Source of the DNA: JABWBR01 sp036741235
GTDB lineage: Bacteria; Bacteroidota; Bacteroidia; Chitinophagales; Saprospiraceae
Length of the DNA: 5,691 bases
Assembly (NCBI GenBank): GCA_036741235.1
Contig: DAINSQ010000235.1
Location: 1-5,691, forward strand
Reading direction: 5' to 3'
The notes under the pieces were generated by a model. That model worked only from the letters and a program-made list of their open reading frames with translations, was not told the origin of the DNA and made no database searches. The position numbers and the translations under genes are program-made. Every line of letters starts with the position of its first letter. The first letter of the stretch is position 1. This document shows positions 5,500-5,691 of this stretch, in pieces.

Positions 5500-5691
5500 C
5501 CCGGCGCCCATGTGGTATACGCGGCGCCGCGGGGGCCGCCGCCCCCGGGCCTCCGGTGAGTCCACAGCCCACCCGCAGCAAAGCGGGCCCCCCCCCCCGC
5601 CAAGCCCCCAGCGGCATGAATAGCCCCCCCCAGGGGCCATTACCCCGCCCGCCCCCCCCAAAACCAAAACCCCCACAAAGGAAAAAAGGAA
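5500..5691. other. Abnormally C-rich contig end, probable assembly artefact
   Basis: After the TGA at 5499 the base composition changes sharply. There is a hairpin CGGGGGC-CGCC-GCCCCCG (5530-5547), a run of 11 C (5588-5598), two runs of 8 C (5624-5631 and 5652-5659), and a final A/C then A/G stretch. No gene is supportable. Runs of C on this strand equal runs of G on the other, as produced by low-signal two-colour reads. A real GC hairpin may survive at about 5515-5550, but bases beyond it should not be trusted. Confidence 0.65.

Noticed and set aside
5086..5676. Open frame of 196 codons on the minus strand across the START-like gene and the C-rich end
   Set aside because: Its glycine-rich start comes from the poly-C artefact, and the rest is antisense to a recognised gene.

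Overview
The window reads as chromosomal DNA from a member of the Bacteroidota. The order is unclear, but the repeat style and the futalosine-route menaquinone gene would suit a Chitinophagales, Saprospirales or Cytophagales-like lineage. Four things point there: a short primary sigma factor of 289 residues, a START-like small protein of the Bacteroidota type, intergenic sequences matching the Bacteroidota promoter form (TTG, about 20 bases, TAnnTTTG), and start codons without Shine-Dalgarno sequences. Six full protein genes are supported, plus one small uncharacterised gene. No tRNA, rRNA, CRISPR array or transposase is visible.

Layout. Positions 1-150 are non-coding and made of several kinds of short repeat. 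Two minus-strand genes follow: a small uncharacterised protein (169-399), and upstream of it a self-cleaving S24/LexA-type repressor with an N-terminal helix-turn-helix (416-1246). The repressor has its own promoter and a palindrome at its transcription start that may be its operator. Next upstream on the minus strand is a pair separated by 12 bases: an RluA-family pseudouridine synthase (2274-2966) followed by a class I methyltransferase with a degenerate Trm112-like N-terminus (1347-2261). Divergent from these is mqnD (2999-3856, plus), which makes 1,4-dihydroxy-6-naphthoate in the futalosine pathway to menaquinone. It converges on rpoD (3834-4703, minus) and the two overlap tail to tail by 23 bases. 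An intergenic stretch of about 400 bases (4704-5112) holds divergent Bacteroidota-type promoters for rpoD and for a START-like protein gene (5113-5499). The last 190 bases are abnormally C-rich and look like a damaged contig end.

The genes are mostly housekeeping (RNA modification, menaquinone synthesis, primary sigma factor), with one regulatory unit, the S24 repressor plus small protein. The most unusual structure is a tandem 18-bp repeat followed by a perfect 21-bp inverted repeat with a 3-base loop. It starts one base past the rpoD stop codon and is also translated as the C-terminal tail of MqnD. I see no evidence of a complete new multi-gene system here.
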